DNA of 33,427 nucleotides from an uncultured Thermomicrobiales bacterium (GCA_902806335.1 CADCWG010000100.1:1-33427); one strand, 5' to 3'. Counted from the stretch's first letter, positions 7,806-16,962 are shown. A program made the numbers and translations. The notes: generated by a model not told the origin, from the letters alone.

Positions 7806-8288
7806 CCGGGAGCAGGAGCCGTGACCGAGACGAGCCGCTGGGGCACGGCGACCGCGAGGGTCGCGGCTGCCGGGGTTGAGCGGCCGACGCGCAACCGGGC
7901 CGATGGGCGACGCGTCCGTGTTGCCGCACCCATACCGACGGCCATGTCGACGCCCAGCACAGACGGGGTCGTGCCCGCGACAATAGAGCTAGGTCGGACA
8001 GCCGTGCGATCACACCATCGTGGGCCGCGGCCCGTGGGCTGCGCGGACGCTCTCTCGAAGCTATTGCATCGGGGACGTCCGTAGGCAGAATGGCGCGAGT
8101 CGCGCTAGCGTTGCCGTGCCAATCTGAGGGGCCGCGACGACGGTACCACCGGCGATATCGGTCGAGCACACTCCAAGGCGGGCGATTCGGTCCGGGCCCG
8201 CTCCCGATCGTCGGCGACCGGTCGTCCGGCCAGAGAGTTATCGCGTTCCATTCGGTGCTTCAAGCACCGACAGATCGACGGGGACACC
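7806..8288. other. Gene-free gap upstream of the GH43-like gene
   Basis: About 480 bp with no credible gene. Its only clear element is the 19-nt palindrome at 8252-8270 just before the glycosidase start. Confidence 0.4.
8252..8270. promoter_or_regulatory. 19-nt palindrome before the GH43-like gene
   Basis: Perfect inverted repeat with 9-bp arms TCGGTGCTT and AAGCACCGA around one central C. It ends 18 nt before the ATG at 8289. This is operator-like in symmetry and position; as RNA it could also hairpin over the ribosome-binding region. No repressor gene lies nearby to name the regulator. Confidence 0.5.
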
Positions 8289-9305
8289 ATGGGAACAACC
8301 ACGGCGCGTTCGGCCCAGCTTCGTCCGCTGCTGCCGGAGGACCGAGACCAGGGCGATCCGTTCCTCTTCGCCGCGCCCGGTGACGGCTCGGCGCGGTACC
8401 GGTACTACGTCTACACCACCGGGGAGGAGTCGCTCGACGGTGCCGCGTTCCCGGTCTACGGGTCGGACGACCTTCGGACCTGGGCGCCACTTGGGTCGGC
8501 GCTCCAAGCCGGCGCGCGGACCGCCCACTGGGCACCCTGCGTCCGCCATGTCCCCGAGCTCAACCGTCCCTACGTGATGCTCTACTCGCGGGCGGTCGGG
8601 CTCGGGCCAGAGGGGCACGTCGGACACGCGATCCGCCGTGCCGACAGCGAGCGACCCGAGGGGCCGTTCGTCGATTCGGGGGAGATTCTGACCCCCGACC
8701 TCGACTTTGCGATCGACCCCGACGTGTACCGCCTGGCCGACGGTCGACTTCGGCTCGCCTTCGCGATGGACTTCGTCGAGGACGAGCCCTACGGGACCGG
8801 CATCGTCGAGACAGGGATAACCGACGATCTGACGGCGATCGAGGGGGAGCGCCGCCTGCTGGCCCGCCCGGCGACCGACTGGCAGGTCTACGATGCCGCG
8901 CGGGTCATGCCCTGGAAGACGATCCCCGGCGTTGACTGGACGACCCACACGGTCCGCTGGTCCACCGTCGAGGCACCGGTCGGCGGGCTCGTCTCGCCGG
9001 GGGGGCGCCGGGTCTATCTCTACAGCGGCGGCTGCTTCTACGGGTTCTATGCCGTCGGCGCGGTGGTCGACGACGGTGTCTCGCCACAGGACGTCTCGGA
9101 CGGCCAGGCGAACTTCGTGATTGGTCCGGACCCGGACCGGGGAGTCTACGCGCCCGGACACTGCAGCTGGCTCCGCGACGTCGATGGGTCGGACTACCTG
9201 ATGCTCCACGCCCGCTTCGGATCGCCAGAGGCAAAGCGGCAGATGTGTCTCGCGTCGCTGCGCTGGTCCGGGGCCGACCTTCCCGTCGCCGTCCCGATCG
9301 GGTGA
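8289..9305 (+). CDS. Glycoside hydrolase family 43-like protein
   Basis: Five-bladed beta-propeller glycosidase-like protein, 338 aa. Motifs occur in GH43 order: GDPFLF with Asp23 (general-base position), AHWAPCV (79-85), FAIDPDVYRL with Asp143/Asp145 (pKa modulator position), STVEAPVGGLV with Glu228 (general-acid position, equivalent to EGP in the family) followed by RRVYLYSGG, and APGHCSW (288-294), equivalent to the GPGH active-site loop. It has no signal peptide, so it is probably cytoplasmic and acts on imported oligosaccharides such as arabino- or xylo-oligomers (inference). The ATG at 8289 follows GGGGAC at close spacing. A perfect palindrome lies just upstream. Assignment to family 43 rather than 62, 68 or 117 propellers rests on motif order only. 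Confidence 0.75.
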   Translation: MGTTTARSAQLRPLLPEDRDQGDPFLFAAPGDGSARYRYYVYTTGEESLDGAAFPVYGSDDLRTWAPLGSALQAGARTAHWAPCVRHVPELNRPYVMLYSRAVGLGPEGHVGHAIRRADSERPEGPFVDSGEILTPDLDFAIDPDVYRLADGRLRLAFAMDFVEDEPYGTGIVETGITDDLTAIEGERRLLARPATDWQVYDAARVMPWKTIPGVDWTTHTVRWSTVEAPVGGLVSPGGRRVYLYSGGCFYGFYAVGAVVDDGVSPQDVSDGQANFVIGPDPDRGVYAPGHCSWLRDVDGSDYLMLHARFGSPEAKRQMCLASLRWSGADLPVAVPIG

Positions 9306-9580
9306 GCGACGCTCTGCGACAAGCACTGCCTCACGGCCGCCCACGGCAGCGGATACGCGCGGATCGAGGCGCACGGCCAGATCGGTAGCGCTTGCTCGTC
9401 GTGATCGCTTCACCGTCCCGAGAGTCAAAGACCACTACAACCTGGGCCGCCGTAGCATGGTAACGGGGAGCCGGCAGCCCGACGGTCCTTCGAGTTGCCA
9501 GCCCCTTATGTGCCCGGTCGGTGGCCCTCGACCACAGTCCCGGCCCGGAACGAAGGCTCCAGTCGCCGGAGGAGAACGCC

Positions 9581-10663
9581 GTGCGCCCGCTGTCCCGTCG
9601 TGCCATCGTCGCCATGCCGCTCCTCGGGCTCGCCCGAACCCGCCGGCCGGCGCTAGCTCAGGATGCGTCCGGAGAACGCGCCTACTGGCCGACCGAGGGC
9701 TGGCGGGAGGCGGCCCCCGAGGACCGTGGCATGGACGCGAGTCTCCTGGAGGAGGCCGATCGCCGGGTCACGGCGGATCTCCCCGACGTCTCCGCGCTGC
9801 TCGTCGTCCGGGGCGGTGACCTGGTCTTCGAGCGGTACTACGGCGACCAGGAACGCGAGGAGCCGATCGACGTGCGGTCGGTGACCAAGAGCCTCACCGG
9901 CGCGCTGGTCGGAATCGCGATCGGCGAGGGGCTGCTCGATGGCGTGACGCAGACGATCGGCGAGGTGATCCCCGATCGACTCCCGGCCAACGCCGATCCC
10001 CGCACCGCAGACGTCACCATCGGCCAACTCCTGACGATGACCGCCGGGTGGGACTGGGACATCTCGCGCGACTACCAGCGGCTCGTGGACAGCGATAACT
10101 GGGTCGCGCTCACGCTCGGCCTGCCGATCGTCTACCCGCCGGGTGAGGTCTACGCTTACAACACCGGCGGGTCCCACCTCCTCTCGGTGGCCGTGGAGGC
10201 GGTTGCTGGGCGCCGGGCGGCTGACTACGCCGCGGACCGCCTCTTCGCGCCGCTCGGGATCGCGGAGCCGCGGTGGGACCGGTCCCCGCAGGGCGAGACC
10301 AACGGCGGCTTCGGGCTCGAGCTTACGGCACGCGACATGGCCAAGTTCGGCTACCTCTACCTCAACGGCGGGCGGTGGGAAGACCGCCAGGTGGTGCCGG
10401 CTGACTGGGTGGCCGCGTCGACCGCCTACCAGAGCGCCGGAGATGCCACCGGGCGCGCGGCCTACGGCTACCAGTGGTGGGTCACGGGAGCCACCGGGTA
10501 CGACGCCTACTTCGCGCTCGGCTACGGCGGGCAGTACATCTATGTCGTCCCCGCGCTCGACCTGGTCGTGGTCGCCGCCGTGGCTCGGCGCGTGCCATCC
10601 GAGGACCTGAGGTCGCCCCGGCCGATCGTCGAAGAGCTGATCGTCCCGGCCGCCCTGGGGTGA
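9581..10663 (+). CDS. Exported beta-lactamase-fold serine hydrolase
   Basis: Serine hydrolase of the beta-lactamase/class C penicillin-binding fold (esterase, amidase or DD-peptidase-like), 360 aa. The GTG at 9581 has an excellent ribosome-binding site GGAGGAG (9568-9574). The N-terminus LSRRAIVAMPLLGLA is a Tat-type signal (twin arginine at 6-7, short hydrophobic core), with probable cleavage near ALAQD at about 27. The nucleophile motif is S100-V-T-K103, the second motif is Y193-N-T-G, and the third is the GYGGQ loop near residue 330, replacing HTG/KTG. The sequence LTMTAGWDWD and PPGEVYAYNTGGSHLLS resembles the 6-aminohexanoate-dimer-hydrolase-like branch. The substrate is unknown; a true beta-lactamase role is unlikely. 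The next gene follows after 14 bp, so the two probably share a transcript. Confidence 0.82.
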   Translation: MRPLSRRAIVAMPLLGLARTRRPALAQDASGERAYWPTEGWREAAPEDRGMDASLLEEADRRVTADLPDVSALLVVRGGDLVFERYYGDQEREEPIDVRSVTKSLTGALVGIAIGEGLLDGVTQTIGEVIPDRLPANADPRTADVTIGQLLTMTAGWDWDISRDYQRLVDSDNWVALTLGLPIVYPPGEVYAYNTGGSHLLSVAVEAVAGRRAADYAADRLFAPLGIAEPRWDRSPQGETNGGFGLELTARDMAKFGYLYLNGGRWEDRQVVPADWVAASTAYQSAGDATGRAAYGYQWWVTGATGYDAYFALGYGGQYIYVVPALDLVVVAAVARRVPSEDLRSPRPIVEELIVPAALG

Positions 10664-10677
10664 CGGAAGGGCGATTC

Positions 10678-11181
10678 ATGTCCGTGCCGCCCGCGCAGGC
10701 GGACCGAGATCGCGACGGAGCCCGAGGCGTGGGAGCGAGTGGCGTGCCCTCGATCCCAAAGGGAACAGAGGCGTCGATCGAGGGAGAGGCGAGGAAGATG
10801 GGCGACCGGACCGCTGCCGACTGGGAGCGCCTCGCCGACGTCCTCACCGGGATGACGGCGAACGCGCGTCGGGTCGCGCTTGGCGCTGTCGCTGAGGCAC
10901 CTGGCGAGGACCCGCGCGTCGCCGTCGACGCCGCGCTCCGCCGGGAGACAGAGGGCCTCGTGGCGGGGACAGGTTCTGCGGATGAGGTCACCCGGCGGGC
11001 GGTCGTGGTGGTCGACGGGATGCTCCGCGACATGTCGGACCGTGCCCTGAGCGGGACTCCGACTGACCCCGCTGCCGCGATCATCGCGGCCTTCGACGCA
11101 TTGGACGCATGGCTCGAAGCCGGTGGGCGGTCGAAGATCATCGCCGCGGGCGTCGCCGTCGCGGAAGGCGACCGGGCCTGA
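10678..11181 (+). CDS. Hypothetical helical protein, 167 aa
   Basis: Not recognised. It starts 14 bp after the serine hydrolase gene, with GGAAGGG before ATG 10678. A second in-frame ATG at 10798 has its own purine-rich site (GCGAGGAAG), would give 127 aa, and would start right at the regular part of the protein. From residue 40 on the sequence is alanine-rich and predicted fully helical (ADWERLADVLTGM, ARRVALGAVAEA, AAAIIAAFDALDAWLEAG), acidic, with no cysteine, signal or membrane segment. The first 40 residues are low-complexity and charged. Its function is unknown; co-transcription with the hydrolase is the only clue. Confidence 0.6.
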   Translation: MSVPPAQADRDRDGARGVGASGVPSIPKGTEASIEGEARKMGDRTAADWERLADVLTGMTANARRVALGAVAEAPGEDPRVAVDAALRRETEGLVAGTGSADEVTRRAVVVVDGMLRDMSDRALSGTPTDPAAAIIAAFDALDAWLEAGGRSKIIAAGVAVAEGDRA

Positions 11182-11834
11182 CCCGTGCGACTCGCCCTCG
11201 CAGTCCAACCGGCCGCCATGACGACGCTCGGACCAAAGGACGGGTAAGTGCCGTCCGGGCCTGACCGCAGATGGAAACGACGGTCGTTCCTCGCCGTTCT
11301 TACGAAATCATCGATGAATGGACCGGCAGCGTAGGACTGAGTACACCGACCTGAGACGGGCGGCGGTTGGCAAGCAATGCCTTCGCTCGACGGGTCCGCT
11401 GCCCGCTTCGGCCTGCCTGGCTTCCGAGCGAGGAGCTTATCCTGGCCAGGCACGGCCGCCGGCCCACGCCCCTGGCACCCGCGGGTGGACGGAGTCCGTA
11501 CGAAACGGAGTCCGATCGCTCCCGGAGACCAGGGGGCCGCTCCTGATGACGCCGCGCTCGTGCATCGAGACGACGCTTGGCAGCTAACCCGTGTCCAGGC
11601 TGACTCTCCGACGGACCGAGGGATTGGTCGAACCAAACGGGATCCCGGTGACCACGGGAGGCTCGCCCAGCGGGTCCGGGGTGCGCTTGAGTCGAATGGG
11701 GTTCTTGGCCCGAGCTCGACCCCCGGCGTCCCGGCCGCACCCGCTCCCCTCAAACACCACCGGAAACCCGATGCCTCCATCATAGTGGCACGAGACCGGT
11801 AGGCGGTGTCGCCCGACCACCTAGGACCGCGGGA
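11182..11834. other. Gene-free convergent gap
   Basis: About 650 bp, the longest gap in the window, between the unknown helical protein (+) and the HAD gene (-). Open frames on both strands show no family pattern and no ribosome-binding sites. Two short direct repeats reading ACGGAGTCCG / CGGAGTCCG occur close together near 11490-11510. No RNA gene or terminator with a T-run was recognised. Confidence 0.4.
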
Positions 11835-12707
11835 CTAGCCGTCAGCCGCGTCGAGCAGCGCCAGCAGCGCCGGCAGGTCGTCGACGATCAGGTCCGGGGG
11901 GGACTCGGCCGCGATCGCCTCGTCGCGCGTCGAGACGCCGGTGAGGACCAGCACCGTCAGCATCCCGGCCCGCTGCCCGGCCAGGATGTCGGTGTCAAGT
12001 CGGTCCCCGATGACGACCGCCTCGGCGGGGGAGACACCGAGGTTAGCGGCGCCCTGCTCGAGGATGCGGGGGGAAGGCTTGCCGATCACCGTCGGTTGGT
12101 GCCCGCTGGCGGTCGCGATCGCGGCGACGATGCTGCCGGCTCCCGGCACCAGTCCGCGCTCGGTCGGCAGCGTAGCGTCGGCGTTGGTCGCGACGAACCG
12201 CGCGCCGGCGCGGATCGCCGTCGTCGCCGCGCGCAGCTTGTCGTAGGTGAACGCGAGGTCGAGGCCGACCACGACGGCCGCCGGTGCGTCCTCCCCCGGT
12301 TGGACGTCGGTCACCTCGCGAAACGGGGCACGGTCGAAGAGTTGGTGGCGAAGGGCAGGCATGCCGACGGCATAGATCGGTGCCTCCTGCGGGAGGAGGT
12401 CGGTCAGGTAGTCGCGGGTCGCGGTGCCCGCCGTCAGGATCCGCTCTTCGGGCACGCCGATACCCATGCCCCCGAGGCGCATGGTGTACTCGGCGGGCGA
12501 GGCCATCGAGTTGTTGGTGGCGAGCACATACCCGCAGCCGTCGGCGACGAGGCGGTCGAGCAGCGGACCCACGCCGGGGAGCGGGTCGGGGCCTCGGTAG
12601 AGCACGCCGTCCATATCGAAGAGAAATGCCCGGGCGGCACGGAGCCGTGCGACCGCCACCGGGTCCTGCTCTTGCTCCAGCCCCGTCCTCGCGCCGCCGA
12701 ACGTCAC
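11835..12707 (-). CDS. HAD superfamily (subclass IIA) phosphatase, NagD/PGP-like
   Basis: Haloacid-dehalogenase-type phosphatase, 290 aa. The GTG at 12707 is chosen for the strong upstream site GAGGAGGAG on the minus strand. Motif I is F-L-F-D31-M-D33-G-V-L-Y-R-G, motif II is the serine in LATNNS, motif III is the lysine in GKPSP, and motif IV is GDRLDTDI. The cap between motifs II and III (NADATLPTERGLVPGAGSIVAAI) is the class IIA type of NagD, 4-nitrophenylphosphatase and phosphoglycolate phosphatase. It probably hydrolyses small phosphorylated metabolites such as 2-phosphoglycolate or sugar phosphates. It is the last of three closely spaced minus-strand genes (after the DJ-1-like gene and an unknown gene). 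The substrate is not readable from sequence. Confidence 0.87.
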   Translation of the reverse strand: MTFGGARTGLEQEQDPVAVARLRAARAFLFDMDGVLYRGPDPLPGVGPLLDRLVADGCGYVLATNNSMASPAEYTMRLGGMGIGVPEERILTAGTATRDYLTDLLPQEAPIYAVGMPALRHQLFDRAPFREVTDVQPGEDAPAAVVVGLDLAFTYDKLRAATTAIRAGARFVATNADATLPTERGLVPGAGSIVAAIATASGHQPTVIGKPSPRILEQGAANLGVSPAEAVVIGDRLDTDILAGQRAGMLTVLVLTGVSTRDEAIAAESPPDLIVDDLPALLALLDAADG

Positions 12708-12765
12708 CGCGTCTCCTCCTCGCCAGCGAATGCCCGCGCCAGGCCGACCGAGGGCGGTCAGGACT

Positions 12766-13755
12766 CTAGCCGAGGCGCGGTGCCCGGTCCAGTGGCGCGG
12801 CGTCGCGGGCGCCGCCGGCCGCGTCGGTGGCCGGTGCTCCTGGCGGGACCTCTCCGGCCAGGACGTGCTGCCGGTGCTTGCGGTACGCCGCCGCCCGGGC
12901 CCGCGTGTCCACCAGGCAGGCCGATCGGCCCCCGGCCGGCGCGGAGGCGATCCGGTCGTCGACCAGCGCGACCGCGTGGAGCGCCTTGAGCCAGGCGCGG
13001 ACCGGCCCGCCGATCGCCCGCGGGGAGGACCCCGGGCCGTCTGACCACCTAACGGCGATCGAGTGGCCGACGAACGCGGAGCGCACGCCGTCGAGGAACC
13101 CCGGTATCTCGGTGGCGGCCGACTCGAGTGCCGCGGTCTCGGCGATCCCGAACCTCGCGCCGCTCCCTCGCACTTCCATGGCATTGGCCTCGCTCGGCTC
13201 GCCCGTCACCGTGGTCGCGTCACGCTCGCCCTCGGCGTGAACGACGAACGACGAGAGTGGATTGCCGCCGATCGTCGCCGCGGGGTCGACCTGCTGCGCC
13301 GTGTGCGCCGGGTCGTGGGCGCGCCCAAGATCGACCCGATGGGCGGCGCGGCGGGCGGCGAACGAGGGCAGGGCGGCCAGTGCCCGACGCGGGTCGGCCG
13401 GTCGCCGGACGACCGGCACGCCGGCGGCCCCGAGGGCCACCAGCCGAGCTTCGATGGGTGACGCGAGGTCGTCCGGGACGACGACCGCGACCGGTGCCTC
13501 CCGCGCGACTACCGCCCGGCTGGCCGCCGCTCCGACCGCACCGCGCCGCGCCGCATACGCGGCGACCACCGAACGGACCAGGTCGACGGAGAGCTTCGGC
13601 CTGTCCCACAGCGACTCGGGAGGGGCGGGCAAGAGGGCGAGCACGTCCTGGACGGGTGGGTGGCCAGGCCAGACGGCCCACCCATCGACGCAGGCCAGGT
13701 CGGCCCAGGGGATGGCGAACGAGGGGACGGCGCGCTCAGCGCGCCGCCCCCCCAT
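12766..13755 (-). CDS. Hypothetical protein, 329 aa
   Basis: Not recognised. The ATG at 13755 is preferred; an open frame continues upstream to 13845 but would overlap the DJ-1-like gene. It lies 67 bp after that gene and 58 bp before the HAD gene, so it is probably co-transcribed. The central part alternates strands and helices (APVAVVVPDDLASPIEARLV, AAGVPVVRRPADPRRALAAL), and a second region contains IGGNPLSSFVVHAEGERD and VRSAFVGHSIAVRWSDG. There is no signal peptide, membrane helix or cysteine cluster. The last 30 residues are Ala/Gly/Arg low complexity. The long, conserved-looking frame and ordinary codon use make it a real gene, but its role is unknown. Confidence 0.6.
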   Translation of the reverse strand: MGGRRAERAVPSFAIPWADLACVDGWAVWPGHPPVQDVLALLPAPPESLWDRPKLSVDLVRSVVAAYAARRGAVGAAASRAVVAREAPVAVVVPDDLASPIEARLVALGAAGVPVVRRPADPRRALAALPSFAARRAAHRVDLGRAHDPAHTAQQVDPAATIGGNPLSSFVVHAEGERDATTVTGEPSEANAMEVRGSGARFGIAETAALESAATEIPGFLDGVRSAFVGHSIAVRWSDGPGSSPRAIGGPVRAWLKALHAVALVDDRIASAPAGGRSACLVDTRARAAAYRKHRQHVLAGEVPPGAPATDAAGGARDAAPLDRAPRLG

Positions 13756-13822
13756 TGCCGGTCCACCGATGGTCGGTGCACCCGCTGTCGCGCATCCGGC
13801 GGCGACCTCCGACCCACCCCGT

Positions 13823-14353
13823 CTAGCCGACGGCGACGACGCCAAGAGCCTGACCGATCGCCTCGTCGAAGACCGGCAGGTCGCCCGGCACCCGGGAGGT
13901 GATCAGCGAGCCGTCGACGACCAGCGCCTCGTCGACGTAGTTGCCGCCGGCGTTGGTGATGTCGTCACGGATCTTGTTCACCGAGGTCAGGGTCCGGCCC
14001 TGGAGCACCTTGGCCGAGATCAGGAGCTGCGGCCCGTGGCAGATCGCCGCGACCGGCTTCCCGGACTCCACGAAGCGGCGGGTGAACTCGACCGCCGCGT
14101 CGTCGATGCGCAGGTTCTCCGGGGATCCGCCGCCGGGAATGACGAGCATGTCGAACTGGTCCGGAGTGACGTCGGCGAACGTGGCGTCGGCCTGGATCTC
14201 CGCCCCCTTCTTGCCCTTGATCGTTCCGGACGTTGTCCCGATCACGGTGACCTGAGCACCCTGGCGCTCGAGGTACTCCTTCGGGTCGGTCGCCTCCACG
14301 TCCTCAAAGTTGTTCGCGAGGACCATGGCGACCTTCTTCTGCGTGCTGTCCAT
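13823..14353 (-). CDS. DJ-1/PfpI family protein (class I glutamine amidotransferase-like)
   Basis: Cytoplasmic DJ-1/PfpI-superfamily protein, 176 aa, full length. The nucleophile elbow is AICHGPQLL with Cys105-His106, and the acidic partner is Glu17 in NNFEDVE. The core VIPGGGSPENLR and the C-terminal LITSRVPGDLPVFDEAI match the PfpI/YhbO-type branch, whose members are described as proteases, glyoxalases or deglycases acting in stress. The ATG at 14353 has AGGAG about 12 nt upstream on the minus strand. It heads a three-gene minus-strand run with the unknown 329-aa protein and the HAD phosphatase. A damage-control role for the run is plausible but unproven. Confidence 0.88.
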   Translation of the reverse strand: MDSTQKKVAMVLANNFEDVEATDPKEYLERQGAQVTVIGTTSGTIKGKKGAEIQADATFADVTPDQFDMLVIPGGGSPENLRIDDAAVEFTRRFVESGKPVAAICHGPQLLISAKVLQGRTLTSVNKIRDDITNAGGNYVDEALVVDGSLITSRVPGDLPVFDEAIGQALGVVAVG

Positions 14354-14496
14354 CGGGCCTATACTCCTGCGCTACCCGGCTCCTGGCCGGCGGCAAAGCG
14401 ACGCACCGGGGGCTGCAAGCGGCATACCAGGGGCGCCCCCGGCGTCGCGCCGGCACGCGCGGGGCAACGAGCGACGAAGGGAAGCGGGGGGAACGG

Positions 14497-15735
14497 ATGA
14501 CGGAGAACCAGGACGCGAATGGCACGGCCACGATCCGTGAGGAGGACGCGCGCCGGGTCCTGGCGGCCATCGACGCCGACGAGGCGATCGCGTTCCTGCG
14601 CGGGCTCGTCCAGATTCCCTCCGTCAATCCCCCGGGTGACGTGGTCGACGCCGTGGCATTCTGCCGCGCCCCGCTGGAGGCGGCGGGCTTCGCCTGCCAG
14701 GAAGTCGAGCAGGATGCGGGCAATCGCAAGCCGAACCTGATCGCGGAACTGCACGGCGGCGACGGCCCCACGGTCTGCTTCAACGCCCATGTCGATGTCG
14801 TCCCGACGGGTGCCCTCGAGGCGTGGCGCCACGACCCGTTCGGCGGCACGCTCGAGGGCGGCCGGGTCTACGGGCGCGGCGCCGGCGACGACAAGGCGAG
14901 CGTCACCGCCCAGGTCATGGCCGGGGTCGCCCTCGCCCGGTCCGGTGTCACGCTGCGCGGTCGTCTGGTCGTCAACGAGGTCGCCGACGAGGAGATCGGT
15001 GGGCCGGCCGGGGCCCGATACGTGGTCGACGCCGGCCTCATCCGCCCGGACTACGTGATCGTTGGCGAGCAGACCCTCAATCGCGTCTGCGTCGGGGAGA
15101 AGGGCACGGCCGGCCAGACGGTGACCGTCTTTGGCCGCGCCGCGCACGGCGCCCTGCCCTGGGAGGGCGCGAACGCGATCGAGGGGGCCGCCGAGGTGGT
15201 TGCCGCCCTTCGTCGCGAATTATGGCCGTCGCTCGAGGCGCGGACGCACCGGTACTTTCACCACTCCTCCGCGTCGGTGAACATGGTCTCCGGTGGGGTC
15301 AAGGGGAACGTGGTCCCCGACCGCGCTAGCTTCATGATCGATCGCCGCCTGGTCCCGGGGGAGGACCCGGCGACGGTCAACGCCGAGATCGTGGCGGTCG
15401 CTGAGCGGGTGGTGGCCGACATCCCGGGTCTGCGCGTCGAGGTGACGCCGAGCGACGAGGTCCGCCCGGCGACGATGGCCGACCCGAGCGGACCGCTGGT
15501 CCACGCGATGCTCGGCGCGAACCGCTACCTCGGGCTGAGCACCGAGCTGACCGGATTCAGCATGGCCTCGGATGGACGCTTCTTCGCGGCCGCGGGCCAT
15601 CCAACCATCATCTACGGGCCGGGCGACCCCAAGCTGGCCCACATCCCCGACGAGTGGGTTGGCGTCGACGAGGTCCTGGAAGCCACGCGGGCGTACGCCC
15701 TGGCAGCCCTCGCCTTGCTTGGCGGGAGCACCTAG
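14497..15735 (+). CDS. M20 family metallopeptidase (ArgE/DapE-like)
   Basis: Zinc-dependent deacylase/peptidase of the ArgE/DapE/carboxypeptidase G2 group, 412 aa. The two-metal site is visible: His98 in NAHVDVVP with Asp100 beside it, bridging Asp131 in GAGDDK, catalytic Glu165 and metal ligand Glu166 in DEE, a further acidic ligand in VGEQ (Glu191), and His about 382 in LAHIPDEWV. A lid/dimerisation domain lies between about 200 and 310 (GQTVTVFGRAAHGALPWEGANAI). The ATG at 14497 follows a GGGGGGAACGG ribosome-binding stretch. A TATACT box at 14360-14365 on the plus strand could be its promoter. It probably hydrolyses N-acyl amino acids or peptides in the cytoplasm; the sequence does not say whether it is ArgE, DapE or another member. 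Confidence 0.9.
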   Translation: MTENQDANGTATIREEDARRVLAAIDADEAIAFLRGLVQIPSVNPPGDVVDAVAFCRAPLEAAGFACQEVEQDAGNRKPNLIAELHGGDGPTVCFNAHVDVVPTGALEAWRHDPFGGTLEGGRVYGRGAGDDKASVTAQVMAGVALARSGVTLRGRLVVNEVADEEIGGPAGARYVVDAGLIRPDYVIVGEQTLNRVCVGEKGTAGQTVTVFGRAAHGALPWEGANAIEGAAEVVAALRRELWPSLEARTHRYFHHSSASVNMVSGGVKGNVVPDRASFMIDRRLVPGEDPATVNAEIVAVAERVVADIPGLRVEVTPSDEVRPATMADPSGPLVHAMLGANRYLGLSTELTGFSMASDGRFFAAAGHPTIIYGPGDPKLAHIPDEWVGVDEVLEATRAYALAALALLGGST

Positions 15736-15879
15736 CGACCGAGTCGCGTCATGCCGGTCGGGAGAAAGGACCGGATCCGTCGGGAGCGTCGTTACCGATC
15801 GGTGGGAGTCAACCCAGCGATCTCCCGCGGCGATCCGGTTCGTCTGTGACGAGTTCGCGCTCCGCGAGGGGTCAACAGC

Positions 15880-16452
15880 GTGAGCCATGACGACCGGATG
15901 GGGGTGGCGCTGGGCCTCGTGGGCTACCTCCCTGAGGAAGGTTGGTTTCGACACAACCCTCGCGGGATCCACGGCGTCGCCCACGTCACCCGTGTGCTCG
16001 TCTGGGCGGCGACCATCGCGGACCTGATCGGCCGGCCAGACGCCATCCGCCGGGGGGAATTGCTCTGGGCGGCGGCGACGCACGATGTCGGTCGGATCGA
16101 CGACGGCATCGACGCCGAGCACGGCGAGCGATCCGCCGCCTGGGTTCGGGCACACCTCCTGTCAGAGCGACCGGCTGTAGCCGAGGTGGACCTGGACCTC
16201 GTCGCTGACCTCTGCACCTGGCACCTGGTCCCCGACGGCGGCATCGGACGGCTAAGCCTCGAACTGCTGATCCTCAAGGACGCCGACGGGCTCGACCGGG
16301 TGCGCCTCGGCGACCTGGACCCGAACCGGCTGCGCCTGCAGGTCTCGCGGCGTCTCGTGCCGTCGGCGGAGCGTCTCGAACGGGCGACGCGTCCGCACCA
16401 TGAGCAGACGGCCGACCGGGTGCTGGCGACGGCCATCTCTCTTGGCCACTGA
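15880..16452 (+). CDS. HD-domain phosphohydrolase
   Basis: Metal-dependent HD-superfamily hydrolase, 190 aa. The ligands are His31 and His35 in IHGVAH, the His68-Asp69 doublet in THDVGR, His81 in EHGERSA, and Asp134/Asp136 in LKDADGLDRV. Family members cleave phosphate bonds in nucleotides or cyclic dinucleotides. The GTG at 15880 follows GAGGGG; an ATG at 15898 is a possible later start. It lies 144 bp after the M20 gene on the same strand. It is a stand-alone HD domain without GAF, receiver or RelA parts, so a signalling role cannot be assumed. Confidence 0.8.
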   Translation: MSHDDRMGVALGLVGYLPEEGWFRHNPRGIHGVAHVTRVLVWAATIADLIGRPDAIRRGELLWAAATHDVGRIDDGIDAEHGERSAAWVRAHLLSERPAVAEVDLDLVADLCTWHLVPDGGIGRLSLELLILKDADGLDRVRLGDLDPNRLRLQVSRRLVPSAERLERATRPHHEQTADRVLATAISLGH

Positions 16453-16962
16453 TCTGCGCCGACACAGAATGGAGACGCGCTCAAAAACTGAAAGCGGCTG
16501 CGGGACCGATACCCAAACCGGCTGATCGATGGTACCGGGGGTGCCGGGGGCGAGCCCCGGGCGCAGGGACGAAGCCGGCTGAAGCCGGCCGCCACCCCGC
16601 CGGGCGAAGCGCCGGAGATCACCACACCTCGGTATGAGCAGTCTCCGTTGCCCTCCGTGACAGCCGCCGGTCGCCCCCAAGGTGCCACTCGGCGCCTCGA
16701 CGTTGTCATGATCCCTGCCGAGTGCCGAGTGCCGGCGGAAGGAGGACACCCTTCCCCCGGCACGCGGCATCTGACGTCGAGGTCCCGCGGGCGAATCAGG
16801 TGTGCTTTGAGTCTGCGGTCCGGTTTATGACGCGGGCTTCGCCCCGCGGCTCCTCCGCCTGCGCGAGCCGGCGTCGTGGTCGAGCCCGGTGCTTGCCCTC
16901 GGGCCTACCCGCCGATGGCGCACCCATACCACCGTCGACCTGATGGATCCCAGAGGACGCGA
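16453..16962. other. Gene-free gap rich in hairpins
   Basis: About 510 bp after the HD gene without a credible coding region. It contains a string of short inverted repeats: a CCGGGG...CCCCGG hairpin near 16544-16560, AGCCGGCT-GA-AGCCGGC at about 16573-16590, and CGGGCTTCGCCCCG near 16843. It also holds the second copy of the dispersed repeat. The pattern resembles clustered REP-like or degraded mobile sequences. Confidence 0.45.
16554..16580. repeat. Dispersed intergenic repeat, copy 2
   Basis: This matches 3021-3047 at 25 of 27 positions and is likewise preceded by a CCGGGG...CCCCGG hairpin. It is followed here by a second GC hairpin that copy 1 lacks. Confidence 0.5.

Noticed and set aside
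8238-9428. 396-codon minus-strand frame over the GH43-like gene
   Set aside because: The antisense frame has no family pattern, whereas the plus strand has ordered GH43 motifs.
11182-11834. Possible hidden gene or pseudogene in the largest gap
   Set aside because: I checked all readable frames for motifs and found none; composition is like other gaps.
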